A model generated the notes under the pieces. It searched no databases, was not told where the DNA came from, and was given only the letters and a program-made list of their open reading frames with translations. The translations under genes and the position numbers were made by a program. Shown piece after piece: positions 6,619 to 14,476 of a stretch of 21,962 nt of DNA. Position 1 is the first letter of the stretch. Each line of letters opens with the position of its first letter. Source of the DNA: Flavobacteriales bacterium UBA2104 (GTDB lineage: Bacteria > Bacteroidota > Bacteroidia > Flavobacteriales_D > Crocinitomicaceae); the NCBI GenBank assembly GCA_002331485.1, contig DCYS01000016.1, positions 1 through 21,962 of the forward strand, given 5' to 3'.

Positions 6619-7080
6619 ATGTTTTATCACTTATTGAATAGGGAGTATCGAATACCCTTTCTAGTTTTTGCGGTTTTTGGTATTGGATTGTTTTGGATCG
6701 ATGCGATAAGTGAATGGTTGATTTTGCAATACACAGGGATTGATTTTACATATGCTGAACCTGCTCATCTCAAGCTGGTTTATATTTTGTTGGCTGTTGT
6801 TTTAATCGGAATTACTTCGGCAGTAAACGCTAATGAGAATAAAGATCCCAATCAGATCCGCTCTAATTACATGCGCTGGGTTTTACTCATTATTGGATTG
6901 TTTCTAATCGGAGAAATGATCCATATCTGGATGGTTTCAGATGTTTTAACTGGCCAAAAAAGTATGATGGAGCTGGAAGACAATGTTTTCCTTTACTTCA
7001 TAGCTGACTATCTTTTGTTCATCGGCTTTGCAGTTGGCGGACTAGTCTATATTCGTCCACTTATCCATCAAACTGAATGA
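6619..7080 (+). CDS. Small four-helix membrane protein, unknown function
   Basis: Predicted 153-residue inner-membrane protein, not recognised. Hydrophobic segments lie near 12-35, 50-68, 86-106 and 124-146, with a charged loop ANENKDPNQIRSN (71-83) between the second and third. No catalytic motif is evident. The ATG at 6619 follows the stop of the exported protein gene by 5 bases, so the two are probably one transcript and may act together. Its last 20 bases overlap, tail to tail, the end of the minus-strand regulator gene (7061-8887). No terminator is seen between them. Confidence 0.72.
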   Translation: MFYHLLNREYRIPFLVFAVFGIGLFWIDAISEWLILQYTGIDFTYAEPAHLKLVYILLAVVLIGITSAVNANENKDPNQIRSNYMRWVLLIIGLFLIGEMIHIWMVSDVLTGQKSMMELEDNVFLYFIADYLLFIGFAVGGLVYIRPLIHQTE

Positions 7081-8887
7081 TGAACTTTTGAAAATCAGTT
7101 CCTTTCTCAAGTCCCATTTTTTGAGCAATACGGTATCGCTTTTTGAATACACTTTCGTGGGAGATCTGTAAGAAATTAGCAATGTCTTTATACGAAACAT
7201 TTATCCTTACCAGTGAGCAGAACTCAAGATCCTTCTGGGTAAGTTCAGGGTAAGCTTTTGATAGCTTTGGAATGAAATTGGGCTCAACCTCTTTAAATCG
7301 AGAGACGAAGGACTCCCAGCTTTTGTTGACTGAGATCAATGATTTCAATTGTTGACCAACATGGTTATTTCCTGTTTTCTCTGAATCTTTGATCAAATTA
7401 TCGATCTTTTCATTCATATTGGCCACCTCCATGGAGTAACCCAATAATTCCGTTTTTTGCTGTTCGATCAAACGTTCTTTGAGTTGTAAATTCTCTTTTT
7501 CTATTGATAGTTTCTTACTCAAGTCGTCTGCTCTTTCTTTTTCCAGATCAATAATATGTTTTTGATATTTTGTTCTAACAGACCAGATCACAATAACGAT
7601 CACGATCACTACAATCAGTATAAATGCACCTATGGTCAATAGTGATATATTTTCTTCTTTAGTTACTATCGTTTTGGTTAGTTTTTGATTCTGACGCTCT
7701 TTTTCCTGAACTCGGTAAAGTTCTTGAATGTCATCTACTAATTGCGTTTTATTTTCCTGATACGATGAGTCTTTTAAAATATGAGCACGTTCTAAAAGCT
7801 CAACTGCTGACTGATAATTATTTTTAGCTTCTTCAAAATCTGCCTGAACTTCTAGGTAGGAATACTGATATTCGATATTAGCGTCATCATAAAATGGTTG
7901 CGTTTCTTTCACCAGTCGATCACCACGAGTGAAATCTTCGGTTGTGATGAGAAGTTCCAAAAACTCTCTCGCGATCTGCACTGTTCTATTCGAACTGATC
8001 TTATACGCATTCGCCATTGCCTCCTCATATGCAGAACGAGCATCGCCATATTCTTTTTTCATTTTAAGAACATCCGCTTTTACTCCGTAAGCTACTGCTA
8101 GCAAACGACTATTGCCGAATGGGATCAAACCCTCTAAACTCTCATTGATCGTTTCCAGCGACTTATCGTATTCATCAATATAGTTGTAACAGTCTGCAAC
8201 ATTGATCAGCGTGAGGTAGTAGTTATCCATTCGACCAGCCTCTTTGAATTTCCCTAATGACTTTTCATACATTTCAAGGGCGAAGTTGAACTTCTCTTGC
8301 TTCATGTAAGTATTTGCCAATCGCTGGATCAGCACTCCGTGAGAACCAATATCACCTCCTTTTTCTTCATAGATCTCAATAGCTTTTGTCAAATGCTCAA
8401 CGGCTCTTTCACTTTGTAGAGTAACGTTATATATCGATGCTAATTCTCCAAGAATTCCCGCATATTCTAATGTGTCTCCCTTGTCGAGATAATACTGCTC
8501 TAATTCTTTAAATGTTGATAAAGCTTGATTGTATCTACCACTATTACGTTGTGCAGTTCCAATATTTGAAAGGAATTTAGGCTTTCGATATTCGTAATCG
8601 CCGTTTATCTCCAACCCTTTTTTAAAAACAACAATGGATGAATCCAGCTCTCCAGTTAAGTTGAGGTAAATTCCGAGGAGTCTGTAATTCAATGCTTTTG
8701 TAGAATCAGCCATTGAGTCGGACTTCTCAAAAAGTTGATCTAATCGTTGCTTTGCTTTTTTAGTGTTTGTGAAAAGAATCCCGTAAATACTGTCTTGCTC
8801 AGCACGGAACGTTTCTTGGTCCGATTTTTTTTGAGCATAGGCTGAAAAGGTGAATAAGATCACAAAGAGGACGGATAGCTTTTTCAT
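7061..8887 (-). CDS. Membrane-anchored TPR regulator with C-terminal LuxR-like HTH
   Basis: Predicted 608-residue protein with a Bacteroidota-style one-component regulator layout. It has a Sec signal (MKKLSVLFVILFTFSAYA, cleavage near 18), a periplasmic TPR array (about 30-375), a single strongly hydrophobic helix (414-436, many V/I), a cytoplasmic coiled coil (about 445-505), and a helix-turn-helix near 548-592 (LTQKDLEFCSL, YKDIANFLQISHESVFKKRYRI). The HTH resembles LuxR/GerE-type domains found in this architecture. It may sense an envelope state through the TPRs and bind DNA or act on transcription at the membrane; the architecture is seen, the signal is not. It starts 37 bases after tsaB, with its own candidate promoter at 8920-8927, and ends overlapping 6619-7080 by 20 bp. 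Confidence 0.87.
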   Translation of the reverse strand: MKKLSVLFVILFTFSAYAQKKSDQETFRAEQDSIYGILFTNTKKAKQRLDQLFEKSDSMADSTKALNYRLLGIYLNLTGELDSSIVVFKKGLEINGDYEYRKPKFLSNIGTAQRNSGRYNQALSTFKELEQYYLDKGDTLEYAGILGELASIYNVTLQSERAVEHLTKAIEIYEEKGGDIGSHGVLIQRLANTYMKQEKFNFALEMYEKSLGKFKEAGRMDNYYLTLINVADCYNYIDEYDKSLETINESLEGLIPFGNSRLLAVAYGVKADVLKMKKEYGDARSAYEEAMANAYKISSNRTVQIAREFLELLITTEDFTRGDRLVKETQPFYDDANIEYQYSYLEVQADFEEAKNNYQSAVELLERAHILKDSSYQENKTQLVDDIQELYRVQEKERQNQKLTKTIVTKEENISLLTIGAFILIVVIVIVIVIWSVRTKYQKHIIDLEKERADDLSKKLSIEKENLQLKERLIEQQKTELLGYSMEVANMNEKIDNLIKDSEKTGNNHVGQQLKSLISVNKSWESFVSRFKEVEPNFIPKLSKAYPELTQKDLEFCSLVRINVSYKDIANFLQISHESVFKKRYRIAQKMGLEKGTDFQKFIIQFDG

Positions 8888-8919
8888 GTCTCGCAGCAGT
8901 TGATTAGTTTAATGCATTT

Positions 8920-8927
8920 CAAAGTTA
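8920..8927 (-). promoter_or_regulatory. Candidate -7 promoter box (TAACTTTG) overlapping the tsaB stop codon
   Basis: Minus-strand TAACTTTG fits TAnnTTTG and covers the tsaB stop codon (8925-8927), about 33 bases before the regulator ATG (8887). It would let the TPR-HTH gene be transcribed independently of tsaB. No good -33 match was found. Confidence 0.35.
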
Positions 8928-9605
8928 ACTAAAATACTTTTTCTTAGACTTTGTAGCAATAAAATCCTTTAAATAGAGTGGTTCAAAATAGGCAAGGTCT
9001 TCAAATTCATTTTTTCCGAATTTATCGAAAGCAATGTTGACCTGGCCTTTAACCGAAGACTTAATTGTTTCATCAAAAGTTACCTTTTCCTTACCCCAGA
9101 TCGTTTTGCATTTTTCTGCTCCATCTCCACACGCAATAAATGGCATGAAATCATTGTAACTACTTTCATCCAATTCATCTGCAGAAAGGTCTTTTATCAA
9201 GTTACCTTTTGTGTCGATGATCTTGGAGAAAACCTCCATTCGCTTGGCGTCGATCATACCACAAATTGTAGATTCAGGATACGTTGACTTTGCCTGTTCG
9301 ATCAATCCATCAATAGCATTTACTGCGATCAAAGGGATATCCAAAGCGTAACATAATCCTTTTGCAGTGGAAACACCAATTCTTAAACCTGTGTATGATC
9401 CAGGTCCACTTGTAACGGCTACTGCAGAGAGATCAGAAAAGTTCAGGTTTTTGCCTATGATGAGCTGCTCAATGAGAACAGTAAGTCGTTCAGCGTGGAT
9501 ATATTTATCAGAAGATTCCTCTAATAGTTCAATTAGTTCGCCATCTCGAGAAAGTCCAACTGAGCAAACTTTAGTGGCTGTTTCGATGTGCAAAATAAGC
9601 GCCAT
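8925..9605 (-). CDS. tsaB: tRNA threonylcarbamoyladenosine biosynthesis protein TsaB
   Basis: Predicted 226-residue protein of the ASKHA fold that partners with TsaD (and TsaE) in making N6-threonylcarbamoyladenosine at position 37 of ANN-decoding tRNAs. The start MALILHIETAT places the first ASKHA strand (ILHIETATKVCSVGL, 4-18) at the N-terminus; a GTG about 11 codons upstream would only add unconserved residues. The family signature SGPGSYTGLRIG (66-77), the following STAKGL (79-84) and IDAKRMEVF (118-126) are all present. TsaB itself is a scaffold without the full catalytic site (family knowledge). It is divergent from metK across a 113-base gap. The length is normal. A TATTTTTG box at 9612-9619 is so close to the ATG that it would give an almost leaderless mRNA. 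Confidence 0.93.
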   Translation of the reverse strand: MALILHIETATKVCSVGLSRDGELIELLEESSDKYIHAERLTVLIEQLIIGKNLNFSDLSAVAVTSGPGSYTGLRIGVSTAKGLCYALDIPLIAVNAIDGLIEQAKSTYPESTICGMIDAKRMEVFSKIIDTKGNLIKDLSADELDESSYNDFMPFIACGDGAEKCKTIWGKEKVTFDETIKSSVKGQVNIAFDKFGKNEFEDLAYFEPLYLKDFIATKSKKKYFS

Positions 9606-9660
9606 AGTCAACAAAAATAAAGAATAATCACCTTTCACACGTTTATTTATTGAGGTTTAA

Positions 9661-9692
9661 TTCGCACTATTGATATCTAATTACTACTTTTG
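9661..9692 (+). promoter_or_regulatory. Candidate metK promoter (TTCG-N20-TACTTTTG)
   Basis: TACTTTTG (9685-9692) matches TAnnTTTG, with TTCG (9661-9664), one base off TTTG, 20 bases upstream. Transcription would begin near 9698, giving a leader of about 20 bases. This leaves no room for a SAM riboswitch. Confidence 0.5.
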
Positions 9693-9718
9693 GAAGTTCA
9701 AAATTTAAAACAAAGAGC

Positions 9719-10975
9719 ATGTCATATTTATTCACTTCTGAATCCGTTTCTGAGGGACACCCAGATAAAGTAGCGGATCAGATCTCAGATGCATTGATCG
9801 ATCATTTCTTAGCTTTTGATCCAGATTCTAAAGTTGCATGTGAGACACTCGTAACTACCGGCTTGGTGACATTAGCTGGAGAAGTAAAATCGAACATATA
9901 TTTAGATGTTCAGCAGATCGCTCGTGATGTGATCGCTCGAATCGGTTACACGAAGAGTGAATATCAATTTGACGCTAAGTCATGTGGTATCATTTCTGCG
10001 ATTCATGAGCAGTCACAGGATATCAACCGTGGTGTTGATAGAGGTGCTCCTGAAGAACAGGGAGCTGGTGACCAGGGAATGATGTTCGGTTACGCAACGA
10101 ACGAAACGGAAGATTTCATGCCGCTTGCACTTGATCTCTCTCACCGCATCTTAATGGAACTTGCTGATCTTCGTAGAGAAGAGAATGAAATAAAATATTT
10201 ACGTCCAGATGCGAAAGCGCAGGTAACGATCGAATATAGCGACGATAATAAGCCTCAACGTATTGATGCGATTGTTGTTTCAACTCAGCACGATGACTTC
10301 GAAGAAGATGAGGTTAAAATGTTGCAGAAGATCAAAGATGATATCAAAAACATTTTGATCCCACGTGTTATCAAGAAATTGAATAACCCAGAGCTTGCTA
10401 AGTTGTTTAATGATGATATTCAGTATCACATTAATCCAACAGGTAAGTTCGTGATCGGAGGTCCACATGGAGATGCTGGATTAACAGGTCGTAAGATCAT
10501 TGTAGATACTTACGGTGGAAAGGGAGCTCACGGTGGTGGTGCATTCTCTGGAAAAGATCCATCGAAAGTTGACCGTTCTGGAGCATATGCAACAAGACAT
10601 ATTGCAAAGAACATGGTAGCTGCAGGATTGTGTGAGGAAGTTCTTGTTCAGGTTTCTTATGCGATCGGTGTTATAGAACCAATGGGGCTTTACATCACTA
10701 CTTACGGTACTTCTAAAGTTGACATGACGGATGGTGAAATAGCTGAGAAGATCTCGGAGCTATTTGATATGCGTCCAGCTGCGATCGAGAAAAGATTGAA
10801 ACTAAGAAATCCGATATACAGCCCATCTGCTGCTTACGGACACATGGGAAGAAAACCTTACACAGGAACGGTAACGTTTAAGAATGCTGGTCAGGAAGCT
10901 ACACGTGAGGTTGAATTCTTTACATGGGAGAAATTAGATTACGTTGATCAGATCAAGCAATCATTCGGATTGTAG
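9719..10975 (+). CDS. metK: S-adenosylmethionine synthetase
   Basis: Predicted 418-residue cytoplasmic methionine adenosyltransferase, which makes SAM from methionine and ATP. Three repeats of the family are present, with the ATP/methionine motif EGHPDKVADQISDA (12-25), GAGDQGMMFGYATNE (115-129), the glycine-rich P-loop GGGAFSGKDPSKVDRS (272-287), and the usual C-terminal domain. It is about 34 residues longer than E. coli MetK (384). The extra length includes an acidic insertion around 190-235 (DDFEEDEVK...), as in other Bacteroidota enzymes as I recall them. It is likely monocistronic: own promoter upstream, terminator at 10998-11028. Its product feeds MnmD, encoded in this window. By hand count the gene holds about 20 GATC sites, roughly four times the random expectation. 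Confidence 0.97.
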   Translation: MSYLFTSESVSEGHPDKVADQISDALIDHFLAFDPDSKVACETLVTTGLVTLAGEVKSNIYLDVQQIARDVIARIGYTKSEYQFDAKSCGIISAIHEQSQDINRGVDRGAPEEQGAGDQGMMFGYATNETEDFMPLALDLSHRILMELADLRREENEIKYLRPDAKAQVTIEYSDDNKPQRIDAIVVSTQHDDFEEDEVKMLQKIKDDIKNILIPRVIKKLNNPELAKLFNDDIQYHINPTGKFVIGGPHGDAGLTGRKIIVDTYGGKGAHGGGAFSGKDPSKVDRSGAYATRHIAKNMVAAGLCEEVLVQVSYAIGVIEPMGLYITTYGTSKVDMTDGEIAEKISELFDMRPAAIEKRLKLRNPIYSPSAAYGHMGRKPYTGTVTFKNAGQEATREVEFFTWEKLDYVDQIKQSFGL

Positions 10976-10997
10976 AGATGATCTAAAGATAAAATTA

Positions 10998-11028
10998 GGG
11001 AGTACTTTTATTAGGTGCTCCCTTTTTT
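10998..11028 (+). terminator. Rho-independent terminator of metK
   Basis: GGGAGTAC (10998-11005) pairs with GTGCTCCC (11015-11022), with one G-U pair and a 9-base loop, followed by six T at 11023-11028. It starts 23 bases after the metK stop and ends 5 bases before the convergent helicase gene. Confidence 0.85.
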
Positions 11029-11032
11029 ATTT

Positions 11033-12850
11033 CTAGTACATCAGTTCGAAAACACTTCGATAGACATTTTGCTCTTCACAATGCGATATAAAAGCCCCGA
11101 AGAATTCATTGCCGCCCAAAGTTGCTGAATCACCTATGACAATGAGTTTTTTACGAGCACGTGTCATGGCTACGTTCATTCTTCGATAATCCGATAAGAA
11201 ACCTATTTCCCCTTCTTCATTATTTCTGACCAATGAAATAATGATAACATCGTCTTCCTGACCCTGAAAACCATCTATTGTGCTGCAGTTTATGTTTTTG
11301 GGAAGAGTCGATTTTGCTCTTCTCACTTGAGCAGCATATGGAGAAATGAACGTGGCATCTTTTATTGATTGCTCCTCGATGATCTTTGTGACCATTTCAA
11401 TTTCTTCAGGGTTGAATATGCTCCCATTTTCATCTTTAACTTCTTTAAATCCTGCTCCGGACGTATCGTAAAAATCAAGGTGATCTTCAGTATTCTTTTT
11501 GGCTGATCTCAATTTGCCATCATAAAAATAAATAGCCGAAAAATCAGCAATAACTGGGGGCATTCGGTATTGTAGGTCTAACATAACGTCCGCTTCGTTC
11601 TGCTGCAAAGCTTCTTCAAGAATTGATCGATCCAGCCCGTTTTTCTTAGCTTTTTTACTGATCACAGTTGGGGGAAGCTGCTTTTGATCTCCACATAGAA
11701 TGACACGCTTAGCGTTATCCATTACCAAAAATCCCAACGGAGTGAGACACTGTCCAGCTTCATCAATAATCCCTACATCAAACTTAATCTCTTTAATGGA
11801 TGAATCACAAAGCCCAACAGGAGTGCCTAGTATTACATCTGCTTCTTCAATATGTTTCGAAATAATATAATTTGAAAGAGATCGAATTTCTTTATTGATC
11901 TCCCTTGCTTCTGCTCGCCATTTTTTTCTATTCTCCCGATCTTCTGCAGTAAACGATCTTTTGAATTGAGAGGCCTTCTTACGAAGTTCATTCACCTGAG
12001 CCTTGAGTTTTTTTAGCTGCTTTTGATTGTTCGGTTGAGCTAATATTCCATTCGGTGTATGATCCAATAGGTCATCGCTAACTTTTACTTCATTTCCTAG
12101 TCTAAGGATCTTTATACCTGAGTCAATTAGTTTGGTAGCCAGGTGATCTACTGCAGTATTACTTGGTGCAGAGGCGATCACCTTCTGTTTGTTTGCTTTT
12201 AGCTGTTGTATGACTTCAACAAGCGTAGTCGTTTTACCAGTACCAGGAGGACCTTGTATAGTAACAATTCTATCCCCTCCGAGTGATCGTTCAACAGCTT
12301 TCTTCTGAGAGTCGTTGAGTTCGTCATTGATCTTTAATTCGGTCTTACCATCAGCGTCACCAATGTTTTTATCATTATTGTAGATGGACTGAAGGTGTTT
12401 AACCAGCAACGCTGATTTTTCATTGACAATACTGTTGAGTATGCCGAGCATAAAACGAAAAGTCTTTTCATCAGCATGTGGTATGATCCCTATCTTGTTT
12501 TCGTAAACCCACTCTGGAAAATCGTCCAAATAAAGCTGAACACTCAAGTTTTGATCGTCGCATTCAGACAACATTCCTTTACATTTATTTTGTTCTTCAT
12601 CAAATATTAAAATGGAAGTACCACGATCAAATAGTCGTTCGTTATAGTAATTTGGATAACTAACCTCTAGCGTAGGGGAATTATTTACGGAAAAATTATA
12701 CTTGTTAATTTTCAATGGAAACATGAGTTCTCCTGAACTTCTCAAAACTTTCAAGTTTGATTCATTCTCATTCCATCTATCCAATTGAGTTTTTTGTTCC
12801 TCCTCAACTAATTCGATTAGTTGTTTTGCTCGCTGTATGATCAAATTCAT
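11033..12850 (-). CDS. SF1B Upf1/IGHMBP2-like DNA/RNA helicase
   Basis: Predicted 605-residue superfamily 1B helicase of the Upf1/SMUBP-2 (IGHMBP2) group. An N-terminal beta-barrel-type domain (about 40-125) precedes the motor. Motor motifs: Q-motif region LNDSQKKAV (178-186), Walker A GPPGTGKTTT (200-209), Ia SAPSNTAVD (227-235), DEAGQ (363-367), GDQKQLPP (387-394), LQYRMPP (426-432), TIDGFQGQE (524-532) and VAMTRARKKL (560-569). A long basic coiled-coil stretch (about 275-330) fits the stalk seen in this family. Motifs are intact, so it should be an active ATPase; bacterial members have been called 'AAA domain protein' or DNA helicase, and the cellular substrate is unclear. It is convergent with metK and divergent from the antiporter. 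No terminator or operon partner is evident. Confidence 0.92.
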   Translation of the reverse strand: MNLIIQRAKQLIELVEEEQKTQLDRWNENESNLKVLRSSGELMFPLKINKYNFSVNNSPTLEVSYPNYYNERLFDRGTSILIFDEEQNKCKGMLSECDDQNLSVQLYLDDFPEWVYENKIGIIPHADEKTFRFMLGILNSIVNEKSALLVKHLQSIYNNDKNIGDADGKTELKINDELNDSQKKAVERSLGGDRIVTIQGPPGTGKTTTLVEVIQQLKANKQKVIASAPSNTAVDHLATKLIDSGIKILRLGNEVKVSDDLLDHTPNGILAQPNNQKQLKKLKAQVNELRKKASQFKRSFTAEDRENRKKWRAEAREINKEIRSLSNYIISKHIEEADVILGTPVGLCDSSIKEIKFDVGIIDEAGQCLTPLGFLVMDNAKRVILCGDQKQLPPTVISKKAKKNGLDRSILEEALQQNEADVMLDLQYRMPPVIADFSAIYFYDGKLRSAKKNTEDHLDFYDTSGAGFKEVKDENGSIFNPEEIEMVTKIIEEQSIKDATFISPYAAQVRRAKSTLPKNINCSTIDGFQGQEDDVIIISLVRNNEEGEIGFLSDYRRMNVAMTRARKKLIVIGDSATLGGNEFFGAFISHCEEQNVYRSVFELMY

Positions 12851-13004
12851 GAACTAAATTGTAAAAAGTATTGTTACTATCCCGGAAGTCTAAAAATATT
12901 GAAACTTATCGGTCCTTATCCTGAAAAGTTATTATTTTTAGAGGACAGTGGTACCTTAACACCACATTAGTTTATTCTAAAGAAGATTATCTAACTCATT
13001 TTAA

Positions 13005-14426
13005 ATGACGAATACTTTTATTATCACGATATGCTGTTTATTGATTCTGGCATATGTTTTCGATCTAACTGCCTCTAAGACAAAGATCCCTTCTGTGATC
13101 TTGTTGTTATTCCTCGGTTGGGGAATGCGACAATTAACGGAAGTGTTTCACATAGCGGTTCCAGATCTTCAGGGATTGCTCCCAATATTAGGAACCATAG
13201 GTTTGATAGTCATTGTACTGGAAGGCTCGCTTGAACTCGAGTTAAATCGATCCAAGTTCTCGTTGATACGGAAGTCTATTATTGTCGCTGTTATACCCAT
13301 GATGATATTAGGATTCCTGCTAGCGGGGGCATTTTACTATTATATGGGACATGATGGAGATCCCAGCACAATACCTGATTTTCGAAAGAGTTTAATTGGT
13401 GCAATTCCACTTTGTGTTATTAGTAGTGCCATAGCGATACCGAGTGCTGTAAATTTGAGTAAACGAAATAAAGAATTCGTTACTTACGAGAGTAGTCTTT
13501 CTGATATTCTGGGGGTTCTTTTCTTTGATTTTGTCTTTAGAAATGTAACGATAGATTTTGATTCATTCTGGATATTCCTCGTTCAGATATTGATCATCGC
13601 TGTAATTTCCTTTGTGGCTACCATAGGTTTATCGTTCTTGCTAGGGAAGATCGATCATCAGATCAAATTTATACCGATCATTATTTTAACGATTCTCATT
13701 TATGCGATATCTAAGGTATACCATTTGCCCGCGTTGATCTTTATTATGCTTTTTGGGCTATTCATAGGAAATCTCGACGAGCTCAAAAGGTTTAAGTTGA
13801 TAGAACGGTTTAAACCCCAGAAATTAGATACGGAGGTCCATAAATTTCACGAGATACTGATCGAAGGAACCTTCTTGATACGTGCATTATTCTTTTTACT
13901 TTTCGGGTTCCTCATCAACACTCAGGAGTTGCTGAATACAGAAACATTCTTCTGGGCAATCGGAATTGTTGGAGCCATATTCATAATTCGTTTTGTTCAG
14001 CTGAAAATTGCCAGACTTCCACCGATGCCACTTATGTTTGTTGCACCTAGAGGATTAATTACGATATTATTATTTCTTTATATCAGTGAAGCAGACAAAA
14101 TTTCTCTCGTTAACAAACCTTTGGTAATTCAAGTTATATTACTTAGTGTATTTATAATGATGCTCGGTCTGATGTTCAATAAGAATAAGGACGAGGCATT
14201 CACTGGAAAAGAAGCAAGTGATCTTGGCTTTAAGCATCTATCCAGAGAATTGAGTGGAGTTGCTCACAAATCAAAGCATGAAGTTACTCCTGAGAATATT
14301 GAATCAATGATGAAGGACGAAGCCACTGAATTTACCGAACGTAAACCAGAGGAAGATGAGTCCGAAGACAATCTCAAGCGAAAAAAGAATCAGGATTCTA
14401 AGGAAGATGAATCGAAAGAAGAATAA
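13005..14426 (+). CDS. Cation:proton antiporter (CPA family)
   Basis: Predicted 473-residue inner-membrane antiporter, probably Na+(K+)/H+ exchange. About 12 hydrophobic segments span roughly 5-395. The N-terminal part has the CPA-like GLIVIVLEGSLELEL (66-80). ESSLSDILG (162-170) places Asp167 where CPA1 proteins have their ion-binding Asp (compare ESLLND). A later APRGLI (347-352) is a CPA1-type signature. The last about 78 residues (396-473) are soluble and highly charged, ending in K/E/D-rich sequence, and could be a cytoplasmic regulatory tail. It has no catalytic neighbour; the 154 bases upstream hold only a weak promoter-like TATTTTTA and a short hairpin (GTGGT/ACCAC, 12948-12965). It ends at the bidirectional terminator shared with accD. 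Ion specificity cannot be told from sequence. Confidence 0.88.
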   Translation: MTNTFIITICCLLILAYVFDLTASKTKIPSVILLLFLGWGMRQLTEVFHIAVPDLQGLLPILGTIGLIVIVLEGSLELELNRSKFSLIRKSIIVAVIPMMILGFLLAGAFYYYMGHDGDPSTIPDFRKSLIGAIPLCVISSAIAIPSAVNLSKRNKEFVTYESSLSDILGVLFFDFVFRNVTIDFDSFWIFLVQILIIAVISFVATIGLSFLLGKIDHQIKFIPIIILTILIYAISKVYHLPALIFIMLFGLFIGNLDELKRFKLIERFKPQKLDTEVHKFHEILIEGTFLIRALFFLLFGFLINTQELLNTETFFWAIGIVGAIFIIRFVQLKIARLPPMPLMFVAPRGLITILLFLYISEADKISLVNKPLVIQVILLSVFIMMLGLMFNKNKDEAFTGKEASDLGFKHLSRELSGVAHKSKHEVTPENIESMMKDEATEFTERKPEEDESEDNLKRKKNQDSKEDESKEE

Positions 14427-14456
14427 AAAAAAGCGCTCTATTTGAGCGCTTTTTTT
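14426..14456. terminator. Bidirectional terminator between antiporter and accD
   Basis: AAGCGCTC (14431-14438) and GAGCGCTT (14444-14451) form a perfect stem with a 5-base loop. A run of A before it and T after it make it symmetrical, so it can stop the antiporter transcript on plus and the accD transcript on minus. Confidence 0.93.
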
Positions 14457-14476
14457 AAAGTCTATATATCTGAATG

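Noticed and set aside
9606..9638. GTG-initiated longer TsaB
   Set aside because: The first conserved strand starts at the ATG at 9605; the extra residues overlap the probable promoter.
9606..9718. SAM riboswitch before metK
   Set aside because: The gap is 113 bases shared with divergent tsaB, the likely leader is only about 20 bases, and no SAM-type conserved core or pseudoknot is visible.
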